Shown: positions 35,692 through 44,259 of the stretch, in pieces
How positions within the stretch are numbered: position 1 is the stretch's first letter
Layout: every line of letters begins with the position of its first letter
Assembly (NCBI RefSeq): GCF_011045125.1
Contig: NZ_JAAKZF010000019.1
Location: forward strand, 1-64,000
Origin: Allomesorhizobium camelthorni
Lineage (GTDB): Bacteria; Pseudomonadota; Alphaproteobacteria; Rhizobiales; Rhizobiaceae
Direction: 5' to 3'
Length of the DNA: 64,000 bases
Position numbers and translations under genes: made by a program
Notes under the pieces: generated by a model
Database searches by the model: none
What the model was told of the DNA's origin: nothing
The model's input: only the letters and a program-made list of their open reading frames with translations

Positions 35692-35958
35692 TACCCCGAC
35701 CCCTAACCTTTCCCTACAAGGGCAGGGCTATTGCATGTGGGTGCAGTACGGCGCTGGCGACCCCTCCCCCTTGAGGGGAGGGATAGAGGGTGGGGGTAGA
35801 AACCACGCCGATCGCCTCCGAACTACCCTCATTTTTGCGTCAAATCGGATAAGAAAGCTGTCGTCATACCCCCACCCTCTATCCCTCCCCTCAAGGGGGA
35901 GGGGGTCGCCAGCGCCTCATTCCAATTATATGCGATTGCCCTGCCCTCAAGGGGGAGG
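35692..35958. repeat. family B repeats before the kinase-like gene
   Basis: Degenerate family B units. The first pair (ACCCCGACCCCTAACCTTTC at ~35693 and CCCCCTTGAGGGGAGGGATA at ~35765) forms an inverted repeat; the next (TACCCCCACCCTCTATCCCT, TCAAGGGGGAGGGGG at ~35867-35906) and a partial CTGCCCTCAAGGGGGAGG at ~35941 follow. The rest of the gap from 35547 to 36030 shows no gene. Confidence 0.7.
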
Positions 35959-36030
35959 CAGACTTTGCGGCAGCGCTCTCCTGCGCCAATCTTCGACGGT
36001 TTTCGCGACGCGAGCCGGGCGGAGCTTCGC

Positions 36031-36921
36031 GTGACAACCTCCGAAGACCGCATCCGTGCGCTGCCCCTGTGGAAAGGCGGCGTCGCGATCGAGCCGCTGC
36101 GCGGCGGCATCAGCAATGAGAGCTATCTGGTGACCGACGGCGTGGGCCGGCATGTCGTGCGTTTCGGCAGAGATTTTCCGTTCCACCACGTTTCGCGCGA
36201 GCGCGAGATCATGACCGCGCGCGCCGCCCACGCCGCCGGCTTCGCGCCCGAGGTGCAATATGCCGAGCCGGGCGTCATGGTGACCGCGTTTCTTGGCGCG
36301 AAGACCTATGGCGCGGAGGACGTGCGGGCAAACCGTGAGCGAATAGCGCTGCTGCTCAGGCGTTTCCACACCGAGATGCCGCGGCACATCTCGGGCGCGG
36401 GATTCATGTTCTGGGTCTTCCACGTCATCCGCGACTATGCCCGAACGCTGGAGGCCGGCGGCAGCCGCATGGCGGCCGAACTCCCCGGCTATCTGGCGCT
36501 CGCCGAGGAACTGGAGCAGGCGCAGACGGCGCTGCCGGTGATCTTCGGCCATAACGACCTGCTGCCCGCCAACATACTCGACGACGGCTCGCGGCTCTGG
36601 CTGATCGACTTCGAATATGCCGGCTTCTCCACCGCCATGTTCGACCTCGCCGGCGCGGCCTCGAACGCGGGCATGACGGAGCAGGAATCGCAAGAATTCC
36701 TGGCCGCCTATTTCGGCAGCAAGCCCTCGATCGAACTGCTGCGCTCCCATGCGGCGATGCAGTGCGCCTCGCTGCTGCGCGAGGCGATGTGGAGCATGGT
36801 CTCTGAACTGCACCTGACCGCGCCCGGCGTAGACTATGTCGCCTATACGCAAGACAACCTGACGCGCCTCACTGAGGCGCTCGAACGCTACCGCCTCGCA
36901 TACGGAAAATCCCGAGCATGA
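36031..36921 (+). CDS. aminoglycoside-phosphotransferase/choline-kinase-family protein
   Basis: A 296-residue kinase-fold protein. The catalytic loop is FGHNDLLPANIL (Asp as base, Asn for metal) and the metal-binding motif is LIDFEYAG near residue 190; the N-terminal lobe GGISNESYLV fits a choline-kinase-like nucleotide loop. It probably phosphorylates a small alcohol or amino-alcohol. GTG 36031 is the start because GGAG is six bases upstream and the family N-terminus begins there. It overlaps the following flavoprotein by four bases (ATGA), so the two act in one pathway, plausibly for a choline-type compound. Confidence 0.85.
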   Translation: MTTSEDRIRALPLWKGGVAIEPLRGGISNESYLVTDGVGRHVVRFGRDFPFHHVSREREIMTARAAHAAGFAPEVQYAEPGVMVTAFLGAKTYGAEDVRANRERIALLLRRFHTEMPRHISGAGFMFWVFHVIRDYARTLEAGGSRMAAELPGYLALAEELEQAQTALPVIFGHNDLLPANILDDGSRLWLIDFEYAGFSTAMFDLAGAASNAGMTEQESQEFLAAYFGSKPSIELLRSHAAMQCASLLREAMWSMVSELHLTAPGVDYVAYTQDNLTRLTEALERYRLAYGKSRA

Positions 36922-39371
36922 CCCTGCCAAGCCACGCCCGGATCGTCGTCATCGGCGGCGGCATTGTCGGCTGCTCGACGGCCTATCATCTGGCGCGCGA
37001 TCACAAGACCGACGTAGTGCTTCTGGAGCAGGGCAAGCTGACCTCGGGCTCGACATGGCATGCGGCGGGCCTAGTCGGGCAGTTGCGGTCGTCGGCCTCG
37101 ATCACGCGGGTGCTGAAATATTCGGTCGAGCTCTACAAGGGGCTGGAAGCCGAAACCGGGCTCGCGACCGGCTGGAAGATGACGGGATGCCTGCGGCTCG
37201 CTGCCAACCAGGATCGCTGGACCGAATACAAGCGGCTGGCGACGACGGCCAAGAGCTTCGGCATGGACATGCAGCTTCTATCGCCGGCGGAGGTGAAGGC
37301 AATGTGGCCGCTGATGGAGGTCGGTGACCTCGTCGGCGCAAGCTGGCTGCCGACCGACGGCCAGGCGAGCCCGTCCGACATCACGCAGTCGCTGGCCAAG
37401 GGCGCGCGCATGCACGGCGCGAGACTGTTCGAGGATGTCCGCGTCACCGGCTTCGAGATGAAGGACGGCCGCATCGTTAAGGTGAACACGGACCAGGGCG
37501 ACATCGCTTGCGAAAAGGTGGTGAACTGCGCCGGCCAGTGGGCGCGGCAGGTGGGCGCGATGGCCGGCATCAACGTGCCGCTGCAACCGGTCAAGCACCA
37601 GTACATCATCACCGAGAAGATCGCCGGGCTGGCGGCCGATGCGCCGACGATCCGCGACCCGGACCGGCGTACCTATTTCAAGGAGGAGGTCGGAGGGCTG
37701 GTGATGGGCGGCTACGAGCCCAACCCGCAGGCATGGACGACCGGGCTGTCGGGCGGGGACGTTCCCGGCGACTGGCAGTTCCGGCTGTTCGACGACGACT
37801 GGGACCATTTCGAACAGCATATGACCCAGGCGATCGCCCGCATCCCGGCGTTGGAGACGGCCGGCGTCAAGCAGATGATCAACGGCCCGGAGAGCTTTAC
37901 GCCTGACGGCAATTTCATCCTCGGCGTCGCGCCCGAATGCGAGAACATGTTCGTCGGCGCGGGCTTCAACGCCTTCGGCATCGCGTCGGGCGGCGGCGCC
38001 GGCTGGGTGCTGGCGCAGTGGACGATGGACGGCGAGGCGCCGCTCGATCTCTGGGTGGTCGACATCCGCCGTTTCTCCGGCCTGCATCGCGACCGCCAAT
38101 GGGTCTCGGATCGCACACTGGAGGCCTATGGCAAGCACTACACGATCGGCTTCCCACATGAGGAATATGAGAGCGGCCGGCCGCGCGTCGTTTCGCCGCT
38201 CTATGAAAGGCTGAGGGCGCGCCGCGCGGTGTTCGGCTCCAAGCTCGGCTGGGAGCGGCCGAACTGGTTCGCGCCCGAGGGGATCGAGGCGCGCGACATC
38301 TATTCGATGGGCCGCCAGAACTGGTTCGAGCCTGTCGGCGAGGAGCACCGGCATGTGCGCGAGGCGGTCGGCATCTTCGACCAGTCCTCCTTCGCCAAAT
38401 ACGAGATGACGGGAGCAGACGCGCTGAAGGCGCTGGATTGGATCTGCGCCAACGATGTGGCCAAGCCGGCGGGGCGGCTCACTTATACGCAGCTGCTGAA
38501 CAGCCGCGCGGGCATCGAGGCGGACCTGACCGTGGCGCGGCTTGCCGACGACAAATTCTACATCGTCACCGGCACCGGTTTCCGCACACACGATCTCGCC
38601 TGGATCAGGGATCATATCCCGGCCGGGCTCGATGCGGCGCTTGCCGATGTGACCGAAGAATTCGGCACGCTATCGCTGATGGGACCACGCGCGCGGGACG
38701 TGCTGGCGGCGGTCACCGACGCGGACGTCTCCAACGCCGCCTTCCCGTTCGGCCATGTCCGCGAGATCGCCATCGCCGGTTATACCGTGCGGGCGCTGCG
38801 CGTGACCTATGTCGGCGAACTCGGCTGGGAACTGCATGTGCCGATCAGCGCCACGGGCGACGTTTTCGACACGCTGACGGCGGCGGGCAAGCCGCACGGC
38901 GTCCGCCCGGTCGGCTATCGCGCGCTGGAATCGCTGCGGCTGGAAAAGGGCTATCGCGCCTGGGGTTCCGACATCACGCCCAACGACACGCCCTTCGAGG
39001 CCGGGCTGGGCTGGGCTGTGAAACTGCGCAAGGATACGGACTTCATCGGCCGAAAGGCGCTCGAGGCGTTGCAGGGTGCAACGCCGAAAAAGCGCCTCGC
39101 CTGCTTCACTGTCGACGACCCCGAGATCGTGCTTCTCGGGCGCGAGACGATCCTGCGGAACGGCGAAGCGGTCGGCTATCTGACCAGCGGCGGCTATGGC
39201 TACACGGTCGGCAAGAACATCGGCTACGGCTATGTCCGCAACGCCGACGGCGTCAGCGGCGAGTATCTCGCGTCGGGCGAATATGAGCTGGTCGTGGCGA
39301 TGGAGCGGACGAAAGCGGCGCTTCATATCGAGCCGCTTTACGACCCGGCGGGAGCGAAGGTGCGGGCATAA
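36918..39371 (+). CDS. FAD-dependent dimethylglycine/sarcosine-dehydrogenase-like protein with GcvT domain
   Basis: An 817-residue two-part demethylating dehydrogenase. Residues 1-~380 are a DAO-type FAD domain (VVIGGGIVGCSTAYHLA; HAAGLVGQLR, with the His that often binds FAD covalently), then the linker domain FAO_M, then a folate-binding aminomethyltransferase (GcvT) domain from ~440 and its C-terminal barrel from ~720 (TPFEAGLGWAVKL, YGYTVGKNIGYGYV). Such enzymes remove N-methyl groups and transfer the carbon to tetrahydrofolate. Dimethylglycine, sarcosine and related N-methyl compounds are candidates. It is co-transcribed with the kinase-like gene. Confidence 0.9.
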   Translation: MTLPSHARIVVIGGGIVGCSTAYHLARDHKTDVVLLEQGKLTSGSTWHAAGLVGQLRSSASITRVLKYSVELYKGLEAETGLATGWKMTGCLRLAANQDRWTEYKRLATTAKSFGMDMQLLSPAEVKAMWPLMEVGDLVGASWLPTDGQASPSDITQSLAKGARMHGARLFEDVRVTGFEMKDGRIVKVNTDQGDIACEKVVNCAGQWARQVGAMAGINVPLQPVKHQYIITEKIAGLAADAPTIRDPDRRTYFKEEVGGLVMGGYEPNPQAWTTGLSGGDVPGDWQFRLFDDDWDHFEQHMTQAIARIPALETAGVKQMINGPESFTPDGNFILGVAPECENMFVGAGFNAFGIASGGGAGWVLAQWTMDGEAPLDLWVVDIRRFSGLHRDRQWVSDRTLEAYGKHYTIGFPHEEYESGRPRVVSPLYERLRARRAVFGSKLGWERPNWFAPEGIEARDIYSMGRQNWFEPVGEEHRHVREAVGIFDQSSFAKYEMTGADALKALDWICANDVAKPAGRLTYTQLLNSRAGIEADLTVARLADDKFYIVTGTGFRTHDLAWIRDHIPAGLDAALADVTEEFGTLSLMGPRARDVLAAVTDADVSNAAFPFGHVREIAIAGYTVRALRVTYVGELGWELHVPISATGDVFDTLTAAGKPHGVRPVGYRALESLRLEKGYRAWGSDITPNDTPFEAGLGWAVKLRKDTDFIGRKALEALQGATPKKRLACFTVDDPEIVLLGRETILRNGEAVGYLTSGGYGYTVGKNIGYGYVRNADGVSGEYLASGEYELVVAMERTKAALHIEPLYDPAGAKVRA

Positions 39372-39606
39372 GCAAAGCGCGCATTGCCGCCAGCACAGGC
39401 GTGTAGATTCGACGCGTGCCGAAAAACCCTTTATGAACGGTAAATTACGGGCATAGCAACGCCACAATTGCGCGCGATGATATCGTCCGGCGTGCTTGCG
39501 GCGATGCTCGCCGGTCTATTTTTGAATTTTTGCGTTGAGGGAAAGGGACCCAACCAGACACTTCAAGGTGCGTTCGCACTGGCCTGGTTCAGCGTGGAGT
39601 AGAAGA

Positions 39607-40584
39607 GTGACAAAGCCTGTCGGCCTCGCCGCGACAGATCAGGTGCGCGGCTCGAATTCAAATCGGGGGCGCCGCCCGGCGGCCGCCTTCGCCGGCGCAG
39701 TCGCGCTGCTTGCAGCGGGAGGCGCGGCCGCGACCTTCCTGATAGGCGGGGACCAGACCCGGGCCGCGGCGACCGACGCGCCGCAAATCGCCCTTGCCGC
39801 CGCAGTTCAGCAATTGCCGGTCAGGACGGTGAAGACGATATCGATCAAGATCGATCCGACGCCGAACACCACGAAGACCGCGCCAAGACCTACAGCGCCC
39901 CAGCGGCCTGCCAGCGCCGCAGTCGAGGCCTCCGACGCCGAGGCGCTGCCGCCGGAAGATCCACGCTGGGCGCGTCAGAGCCCGAGGCCCCGGACAGGCG
40001 CGAACACGCTGGGCGACCTCGAAACGCCCGCCGGCGCAATCGTGGCACGAGCGCTTGCCGCACAGGAAGAGCCTTCCGATCCGATGGTGACGGCGGCGAT
40101 CTTTCGCAACGAGGAACGGGCGCTCGAACAAGCGCCTCCGGCCTCGCCCGAACTGGCGGTTCCCGCGCCGGAAATGCCGGCCGTGAAGAAAGCGCCGGCG
40201 CCCCAGCGGACGGTTCGCGTGAACGACGGCGTCAATTTGCGGGCAAGGCCGGCGAGCGGATCGAAGGTGCTCCGGGTCATTCCGGCGAGAGCGTCCGTCG
40301 GCCTGGTTGACTGCAAGGCCTGGTGCGAGGTGGTCTACGACGGCACGCGCGGCTTCGTCTACAAGAGCTTCGTCGGTGGAAAGCGCGCCGCTTCGCGGAA
40401 AAAACCCGCCGAAGAGAAGGCGACTGCGAATGCCGCCGAGCAGGCGCTCCCGGGCGTGAGCATCGGGACGGCCACCGAAAAGGCTGCGCCTGCTGCAACC
40501 GCAGACGCCGCCACCACCGCCAAGACCGCGCCGAAAGCGCAGCCGAATCCCAGCCCCTGGCCCGACATTCACGAGGGCCGCTGA
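39607..40584 (+). CDS. membrane-anchored SH3-domain protein
   Basis: A 325-residue protein, mostly low-complexity. A single membrane segment (AAAFAGAVALLAAGGAAATF, about residues 24-43) is followed by an Ala/Pro/Thr-rich region and one bacterial SH3 domain (TVRVNDGVNLRARPASGSKV ... GFVYKSFVG, ~residues 195-255). SH3b domains often bind peptidoglycan or membrane partners in the periplasm. GTG 39607 is chosen because GGAG is seven bases upstream; the frame is open to 39535. The long Ala-rich C-terminal tail looks disordered. Confidence 0.8.
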   Translation: MTKPVGLAATDQVRGSNSNRGRRPAAAFAGAVALLAAGGAAATFLIGGDQTRAAATDAPQIALAAAVQQLPVRTVKTISIKIDPTPNTTKTAPRPTAPQRPASAAVEASDAEALPPEDPRWARQSPRPRTGANTLGDLETPAGAIVARALAAQEEPSDPMVTAAIFRNEERALEQAPPASPELAVPAPEMPAVKKAPAPQRTVRVNDGVNLRARPASGSKVLRVIPARASVGLVDCKAWCEVVYDGTRGFVYKSFVGGKRAASRKKPAEEKATANAAEQALPGVSIGTATEKAAPAATADAATTAKTAPKAQPNPSPWPDIHEGR

Positions 40585-40601
40585 GTTTCGGCGCTGGTGG
40601 T

Positions 40602-41888
40602 TTAGCCCGCCGGCTTATGGTGCCTGCGGTCGACCGTGGCCGGCCGGCCGGCGATCGATAGCCGCGTCGCCCTCTTCTCGCGCTCGGCGACGATTTTTCC
40701 CTTCGCGATCACGCAGAGCCGGTCGGCGCGCAGGCGCAGCGCCTCCACCCGGCTGCCGGCGTCGAGGACGACGAGGCTGGCGGTCTTGCCGACGGCAAGG
40801 CCGAGATGGTCTAGACCCATGATTTCGGCGTTCACCTTCGTCACCATGTCGAAGCAATGCGCCATGTCGGCCGGGCTGGTCATCTGCGCCACGTGAAGGC
40901 CCATGAAGGCGACGTCGAGCATGTCGACCGCGCCGAGCGGATACCACGGGTCGAGCACGCAATCCTGGCCGAAGCCGACGCGGATGCCAGCTTTCAGCAT
41001 CTCGGGCACGCGGGTCATGCCGCGGCGCTTGGGATAGGTGTCGTGGCGGCCCTGGATGACGATGTTGATGAGCGGGTTGGGGATCGCCGAGACTCCTGCC
41101 TCGGCGATCAGCGGCAAGAGCTTGGAGACGTAATAATTGTCCATGGAGTGCATGGAGGTGAGGTGCGAGCCGGCGACGCGGCCGGAAAGCCCCAGCCGCT
41201 GCGTCTCGTAGGCGAGCTGCTCGATGTGGCGCGACAGCGGGTCGTCGGTCTCGTCGCAATGCATGTCGACCATCAGGCCGCGCTTCTCCGCGATCTCGCA
41301 GAGCTCGGTGACGGAGCGCGTGCCGTCGGCCATGGTGCGCTCGAAATGCGGAATGCCGCCGACGATGTCCACGCCCATGTCGAGGGCGCGGATGGTGTTT
41401 TCCCGCGCGGTAGGCGAACGGTAGAAACCGTCCTGCGGGAAGGCGACGAGCTGCAGGTCGATATAGGGCGCAACTCGCTTCTTCACGTCGAGCAGCGCCT
41501 CGACCGCGAGCAGGCGGTCGTCGCAGGTGTCGACATGGCTGCGGATGGCGAGCAGCCCCATCGAGACCGCCCAGTCGCAATAGGCAAGCGCGCGGCCGCG
41601 CACGGCTTCGTGGGTGAGCAGCGGCTTCAGCTCGCCCCATAGCGCGATGCCTTCCAGAAGCGTGCCGGACGCGTTGATGCGCGGGATGCCGTAGGAGAGC
41701 GTGGCGTCCATGTGGAAATGCGGATCGACGAAGGGCTGCGACACGAGATTGCCCGTTGCGTCGATGATTTTCCCGGCCTCGGCGTCGATGCGCGGCCCGA
41801 TCGAAGCGATTTTTTCGCCGGAAATGCCGATGTCGGCGGTGCTTCCGTCGGGCAGCGTGCCGCCGCGGACGATTATGTCGAAACTCAT
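40602..41888 (-). CDS. codA: cytosine deaminase (CodA-like amidohydrolase)
   Basis: A 428-residue metal-dependent deaminase. Metal ligands follow E. coli CodA: His-x-His in DPHFHMDATLSYG, His and Glu in MHCDETDD, His in SHLTSMHSM and Asp in GQDCVLDPWYPLG. These motifs and the DPWYPLG loop mark the cytosine/isoguanine-deaminase branch rather than other amidohydrolases. It converts cytosine to uracil; creatinine or another nucleobase is a less likely substrate. The start ATG overlaps the permease stop by four bases, so it is the last gene of the BMP transporter operon. Confidence 0.88.
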   Translation of the reverse strand: MSFDIIVRGGTLPDGSTADIGISGEKIASIGPRIDAEAGKIIDATGNLVSQPFVDPHFHMDATLSYGIPRINASGTLLEGIALWGELKPLLTHEAVRGRALAYCDWAVSMGLLAIRSHVDTCDDRLLAVEALLDVKKRVAPYIDLQLVAFPQDGFYRSPTARENTIRALDMGVDIVGGIPHFERTMADGTRSVTELCEIAEKRGLMVDMHCDETDDPLSRHIEQLAYETQRLGLSGRVAGSHLTSMHSMDNYYVSKLLPLIAEAGVSAIPNPLINIVIQGRHDTYPKRRGMTRVPEMLKAGIRVGFGQDCVLDPWYPLGAVDMLDVAFMGLHVAQMTSPADMAHCFDMVTKVNAEIMGLDHLGLAVGKTASLVVLDAGSRVEALRLRADRLCVIAKGKIVAEREKRATRLSIAGRPATVDRRHHKPAG

Positions 41889-42829
41889 CTTTCGCCTTTC
41901 TGGTAGGGAATCATCAGCGCCTTGGGATAGGTCGCGCGGCGCGCCACCAGCACCAAAGCGAGGATAGAGAGAACATAGGGCATCATCAGGAAGACCTGAT
42001 AGGGCACGACGCCGCCGGAAAGCTGCTGCAGGCGCACCTGATAGGCGTCGAAGGCGGCAAACAATATGGCGCCGAGCAGCGCCTTGCCCGGCCGCCAGGA
42101 GCCGAACACGACCAGCGCGATGCAGATCCAGCCGCGGCCGTTGATCATCTGGAAAAAGAAGGAGTTGAAGGCGGACATGGTGAGGAACGCGCCGCCGACC
42201 GCCATCAGCGCGCTGCCGACCATGACCGCGCCCATGCGGATGCCGGTGACGCTGATGCCTTGCGCCTCGACGGCCGCCGGGTTCTCGCCGGCGGCGCGGA
42301 TGGCGAGCCCGAGCGGCGTTCGGTAGAGCACCCAGGCGACGATGGCGACGGTGGCGAAGGCGAGGTAGGTGAGCGGCGTCTGGTTGAACAGCGCCGGGCC
42401 GATGATAGGGATGGACGACAGGCCGGGGATGGCCAGCGCCTCGAAGGGCGCGATCTTGGGCGGCGAGGTGACCTCGGGCAGCGCCAGCCGGTAGATGAAA
42501 TAGGTGAGGCTGGAGGCAAGCAGGGTGACGCCGATGCCGACCACATGCTGCGACAGGCCGAGCGGCACGGTGAGCGTCGCGTGCAGGAGGCCGAACATCG
42601 CGCCGGCAAGGGCCGCGACCAGAACGCCGGTCCAGAGGTCGCCGCCGGCATAGACGGTGAACCAGCCGGCGAAGGCGCCGGCGGTCATGATGCCTTCGAT
42701 GCCGAGATTGAGCACGCCGGCCCGCTCGCAGATCAGCTCGCCCATGGTGGCGAAGATCAGCGGCGAGGCGATGCGGATCGCGGCGACCCAGAACGAGGCG
42801 GTGAAGAGGATTTCGAGCGCCTGTTCCAT
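41885..42829 (-). CDS. nucleoside/nucleobase-type ABC transporter permease (second permease)
   Basis: A 314-residue permease of the branched-chain/BMP (RbsC-like) family: ICERAGVLNLGIEGIMTAGAF is the conserved early segment, AIRAAGENPAAVEAQGISV the cytoplasmic loop that docks the ATPase. About eight or nine hydrophobic segments are seen. Its partner permease lies upstream across a family A repeat. The start ATG 42829 is where the family N-terminus begins; upstream in-frame sequence is repeat. Confidence 0.9.
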   Translation of the reverse strand: MEQALEILFTASFWVAAIRIASPLIFATMGELICERAGVLNLGIEGIMTAGAFAGWFTVYAGGDLWTGVLVAALAGAMFGLLHATLTVPLGLSQHVVGIGVTLLASSLTYFIYRLALPEVTSPPKIAPFEALAIPGLSSIPIIGPALFNQTPLTYLAFATVAIVAWVLYRTPLGLAIRAAGENPAAVEAQGISVTGIRMGAVMVGSALMAVGGAFLTMSAFNSFFFQMINGRGWICIALVVFGSWRPGKALLGAILFAAFDAYQVRLQQLSGGVVPYQVFLMMPYVLSILALVLVARRATYPKALMIPYQKGER

Positions 42830-42838
42830 CAGATGCGA

Positions 42839-42958
42839 GCCCCCTCCACCATGCTTCGCATGGTCCCCCTCCCCCGTAAACGGGGGAGGATCAGCGGCGA
42901 CGCCGGTTCCTCCCCTGCGAAGCGGGGGAGGGGGACCGCCGAAGGCGGTGGAGGGGGC
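42839..42958. repeat. intergenic palindromic repeat, family A copy 4
   Basis: A 120-base palindrome between the two permease genes, with the order CCCCCGTAAACGGGGGAGG first and GCGAAGCGGGGGAGGGGG second, as in copy 2. The outer ends GCCCCCTCCACC / GGTGGAGGGGGC are perfect complements. Confidence 0.8.
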
Positions 42959-42978
42959 ATGTGACCCAAAACCATATC

Positions 42979-44028
42979 CTACCTCCACCTCATCCGATAC
43001 CGCGACATGAGGATCGCCGTGACCATCGTCAGCAGCGCGGTGGCGACCATCACGTCGGCGATGTAGCTTGGAACCCCTGCGGTGCGGCTCATGGCGTCGG
43101 CGCCGACGAAAATGCCGGCGACGAAGATCGCCGAGGCGACGACGCCAAGCGGATTGAGCATTGCGAGCATCGCCACCACGATGCCGGAATAGCCGTAGCC
43201 CGGCGACAGGTCGAGGGTCAGGTTGCCCTTCAGCCCCGACACTTCGGAAAAGCCGGCGAGCGCGGCGAGACCGCCGGACAGCAGCGCGGTCTTCATCAGC
43301 ACGCGGTTGACTGGGATGCCGGCGAAGCTCGCGGCTTCCGCATTGTGGCCGACGGCGCGCATCTCGTAGCCGAGCACGGTCTTCTTCATGATCACCCAGA
43401 CGATCGCGGCGGCGCAAAGCGCGATGACGAAGCCGTAATGCAGGCGCTTGCCCTGGATGATGCGAGGGAGCTGCGCCTCGGCGACGACTCTTTGCGATTG
43501 CGGCCAGCCGAGACCCATCGGGTCCTTCAGCGGACCCTCGAGCAGCATCGAGACGAAGAGCAGCACGATGAAGTTGAGGAGCAGCGTGGTGACCACCTCG
43601 TCGACGCCGAAGCGCGTCTTCAGCACCGCCGGGCCGAGCAGCAGGAGCGCGCCGGCCGCCATCGCGGCCAGCATGATCACCGGAATGAGCAGGAAGGAAG
43701 GCAGCGGCAGCGCGCCTGTGCCGAGCACGATGGTGACCACGCCGCCAATATAGAGCTGCGCCTCGGCGCCGATGTTCCAGAGCTTTGCGCGGAAGGCGAC
43801 GGCGACGGCAAGGCCGGTGAAGATCAGCGGTGTGGCGCGGGTCAGCGTTTCCAGAGCTGCGAATTGCGTGCCGGCCGCGCCGCGCGCGACGAGGTAGAAG
43901 ACGGAAAACGGCGACGCGCCGGCTGCCAGGACGAGAAGCGAGGTGATGACGAGTGTCGCGGCTATGGCCGCGACGGGGAAGAGCAGCGTCACGCCGAGCG
44001 GCGGTGTTGGTTTGGGCTCAAGCCGCAT
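42979..44028 (-). CDS. nucleoside/nucleobase-type ABC transporter permease (first permease)
   Basis: A 349-residue permease of the same RbsC/BMP family: AFRAKLWNIGAEAQLYIGGV, LKTRFGVDEVVTTLLLNFI and the loop MRAVGHNAEAASFAGIPV are typical (GxN motif kept). About nine hydrophobic segments. It acts with the second permease as a heterodimer. Start ATG 44028 has a GAGG five bases upstream. A 45-base perfect inverted repeat separates it from the ATPase gene. Confidence 0.9.
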   Translation of the reverse strand: MRLEPKPTPPLGVTLLFPVAAIAATLVITSLLVLAAGASPFSVFYLVARGAAGTQFAALETLTRATPLIFTGLAVAVAFRAKLWNIGAEAQLYIGGVVTIVLGTGALPLPSFLLIPVIMLAAMAAGALLLLGPAVLKTRFGVDEVVTTLLLNFIVLLFVSMLLEGPLKDPMGLGWPQSQRVVAEAQLPRIIQGKRLHYGFVIALCAAAIVWVIMKKTVLGYEMRAVGHNAEAASFAGIPVNRVLMKTALLSGGLAALAGFSEVSGLKGNLTLDLSPGYGYSGIVVAMLAMLNPLGVVASAIFVAGIFVGADAMSRTAGVPSYIADVMVATALLTMVTAILMSRYRMRWR

Positions 44029-44073
44029 GAATGCCTCGCAAGGCATTTGCGGCTCGACACGCTGGCGGGACAG

Positions 44074-44230
44074 CGCCCCCCTCTGTCCTGCCGGACATCT
44101 CCCCCACAAGGGGGGAGATCAGCAGCTGCTGCGCCGCCCTTCCGCCTGCAACGTCGCAAGTTGGCGAAAGCGATGCGGCCGGCCAATCTCCCCCCTTGTG
44201 GGGGAGATGTCCGGCAGGACAGAGGGGGGC
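44074..44230. repeat. long inverted repeat, family D
   Basis: A 157-base element whose ends are perfect 45-base inverted copies starting GCCCCCCTCTGTCCTGCCGG and continuing through the internal palindrome CTCCCCCACAAGGGGGGAG. The ~67-base loop carries no open frame. It sits between the ATPase and the first permease gene of the BMP operon. Only one copy is in this window. Confidence 0.8.
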
Positions 44231-44259
44231 AACGTAGGAGGCGACCGTTCGTCGAATAA

